Shown here: one piece after another, positions 13,679 to 14,766 of the stretch
How the letters are laid out: each line of letters opens with the position of its first letter
Numbering within the stretch: the stretch's first letter is position 1
From: Planctomycetota bacterium
GTDB lineage: Bacteria; Planctomycetota; UBA8108
Assembly: GCA_016928605.1 (NCBI GenBank)
Contig: JAFGKN010000113.1
Location: forward strand, 1 to 14,766
DNA length: 14,766 nt
Reading direction: 5' to 3'
Notes under the pieces: model-generated
Told to the model about the DNA's origin: nothing
The model's input: only the letters and a program-made list of their open reading frames with translations
The model's database searches: none
Translations under genes and position numbers: made by a program

Positions 13679-14614
13679 ATGTCGACAGACCGATCCGCGC
13701 AGCGCCGAACCTCCCGCCGTCGCTTCATCCGCATCGCGGCCGCCGCCGGCGCCGGAGCAGCCCTGCTGACCGGCGCGGGCGCGCGGGGAGAGTCGACCGC
13801 CTCCAGCGTTCCCCCAGAGGACTACCGCATCGCCCACGGCCGCATCCGCCAGTCGGTGATGGGCTGGTGCTTCCAGCCGATGCCGGTCGAGGATCTCATC
13901 GAGGCATGCCACCGCATGGGCATGCCGGCGATGGAGGGCATCGACAGCAAGTACTATCCGATGCTCAAGGAGCGCGGCATGGTCCCGGGGATCGTGGGAA
14001 GCCACGGCTTCGGCCGCGGGCCGCTGAGCCGCGACAACCACGCCTTCTGCCTCGAGAAGCTGCGGGCCGGCATCGAGCTCGCCGCCGAGTTCGGATCTCC
14101 CTCCGTGATCACCTTCACCGGCATGCGGGAGAAGGGCATCTCCGACGACCAGGCGATGCGCAACTGCTTGGATTGCTGGAAGCAGGTGATCGCGCTCGCG
14201 GAGGAGAAGAAGGTGAACCTCTGCCTCGAGCACCTGAACACGCGCGACTCCAGCCATCCCATGAAGGGCCATCCCGGCTACTTCGGGAACGACATCGACC
14301 TCTGCATCGAGCTGGCCCGCCGGGTCGGCTCGCCGCGCATGAAGGTGCTCTTCGACATCTACCACGTGCAGATCATGAACGGCGACATCATCCGCCGCCT
14401 CCGCGCGTCGAAGGACTTCATCGGTCACATCCACACAGCCGGCGTCCCCGGCCGCGGCGAGATCGACGAGACGCAGGAGATCAACTATCCGGCCGTCATG
14501 CGGGCGATCCTTGAGATCGGCTACGAGGGCTTCGTCGCGCAGGAGTTCATCCCCACCTGGCCGGACAAGCTCGCCGCCCTGCGCCACGCCGTGAAGCTCT
14601 GCGACGTGGCATGA
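13679..14614 (+). CDS. Tat-exported hydroxypyruvate isomerase-like protein
   Basis: A 311-residue protein. The twin-arginine signal is SRRRFIR (12-18), then an Ala/Gly-rich hydrophobic stretch to about 37. The TIM barrel belongs to the hydroxypyruvate isomerase (Hyi) branch of the xylose isomerase-like superfamily: SVMGWCFQ near the start, LCLEHLN (Glu184), FDIYHVQ (Asp226, His229), and the strong family signature HIHTAGVPGRGEIDETQEINY (split as His250/His252, PGRGE and EINY), then VAQEF (Glu289). All four expected ligand or catalytic positions are present, so it is probably active. Hyi enzymes interconvert hydroxypyruvate and tartronate semialdehyde; export makes another substrate equally likely. 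The ATG at 13679 has GGAG about 10 nt upstream. Divergent from the SDR gene. Confidence 0.88.
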   Translation: MSTDRSAQRRTSRRRFIRIAAAAGAGAALLTGAGARGESTASSVPPEDYRIAHGRIRQSVMGWCFQPMPVEDLIEACHRMGMPAMEGIDSKYYPMLKERGMVPGIVGSHGFGRGPLSRDNHAFCLEKLRAGIELAAEFGSPSVITFTGMREKGISDDQAMRNCLDCWKQVIALAEEKKVNLCLEHLNTRDSSHPMKGHPGYFGNDIDLCIELARRVGSPRMKVLFDIYHVQIMNGDIIRRLRASKDFIGHIHTAGVPGRGEIDETQEINYPAVMRAILEIGYEGFVAQEFIPTWPDKLAALRHAVKLCDVA

Positions 14615-14766
14615 GACCTGGGCGGCCGCGGACGCAGGCCGAGCCCGGCCGCAGGGCGAGCGGACTCCCGCCGCGCGGCGGCTAAGTGCCCCATTTCATA
14701 AGTCATTGTCAGTTTGAGCGGCCATTTCGTCCGCCGGCTTCGTTGCACTCAGTCGACGATATTCTC
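14615..14766. other. Non-coding right edge; possible IS end
   Basis: After the Hyi-like stop there is a 14-bp perfect palindrome (14668-14681, CCGCCGCGCGGCGG) with no T-tract. From about 14682 the composition drops in GC. The segment contains TGTCAGTTTGAGCGGCCATT, which resembles the terminal regions of IS21-family elements as I remember them. The window ends before any transposase, so this is only a suggestion. Confidence 0.25.

Noticed and set aside
14668..14681. Terminator after the Hyi-like gene
   Set aside because: The palindrome is GC-only with no following T-run on either strand, so intrinsic termination is not supported.

Overview
This is a GC-rich bacterial chromosome segment (estimated by eye at well over 60% G+C). 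It carries mostly single-copy metabolic and envelope genes, plus a small lower-GC integron-type cassette block. Two secreted TIM-barrel enzymes have twin-arginine signal peptides. There is also a HEAT/DUF4159-type protein, a Gfo/Idh/MocA oxidoreductase, a NfeD-flotillin pair and a DacZ-like diadenylate cyclase. Together these suggest an uncultivated Gram-negative lineage of the PVC/FCB-adjacent kind (for example Planctomycetota, Eisenbacteria or Hydrogenedentes). That placement is inference; no rRNA or marker gene is present.

Layout. 1-465: non-coding, with two short palindromes, a tandem minisatellite, a hairpin and a REP-like inverted repeat. 466-2782 (minus): NfeD-like membrane protein and flotillin, overlapping by 8 bp. 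2783-3363: intergenic, with candidate promoters. 3364-4293 (plus): Tat-exported TIM-barrel protein, ending 29 bp inside the convergent next gene. 4265-6584 (minus): a sugar phosphate isomerase-like TIM barrel followed by an unusual fusion of PTS EIIA, a pyruvate-kinase-C-like domain and a DAC (c-di-AMP synthase) domain. 6863-8131 (plus): Gfo/Idh/MocA oxidoreductase. 8204-9784 (minus): two near-identical attC-like sites and three small membrane-protein genes, two of which run into the attC and so carry the same 28-residue C-terminal tail. 9785-10616: no convincing gene. 10617-13225 (minus): SDR dehydrogenase, then a secreted HEAT-repeat/DUF4159-like protein. 13226-13678: intergenic, with a 41-bp direct repeat. 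13679-14614 (plus): Tat-exported hydroxypyruvate isomerase-like protein. 14615-14766: non-coding, possibly the edge of an insertion sequence.

How it fits together. Three TIM-barrel isomerase/epimerase-family proteins, an SDR and a Gfo/Idh/MocA enzyme point to oxidation and isomerisation of sugars, polyols or sugar acids, partly outside the cytoplasm. The EIIA-DAC fusion is co-directional with one isomerase and could link PTS phosphorylation state (carbon or nitrogen supply) to c-di-AMP level. The cassette block looks like an insertion between the oxidoreductase and the SDR/HEAT genes. No integron integrase is visible in the window, so it would be an integrase-less attC cluster (CALIN type) or the distal part of a larger array.
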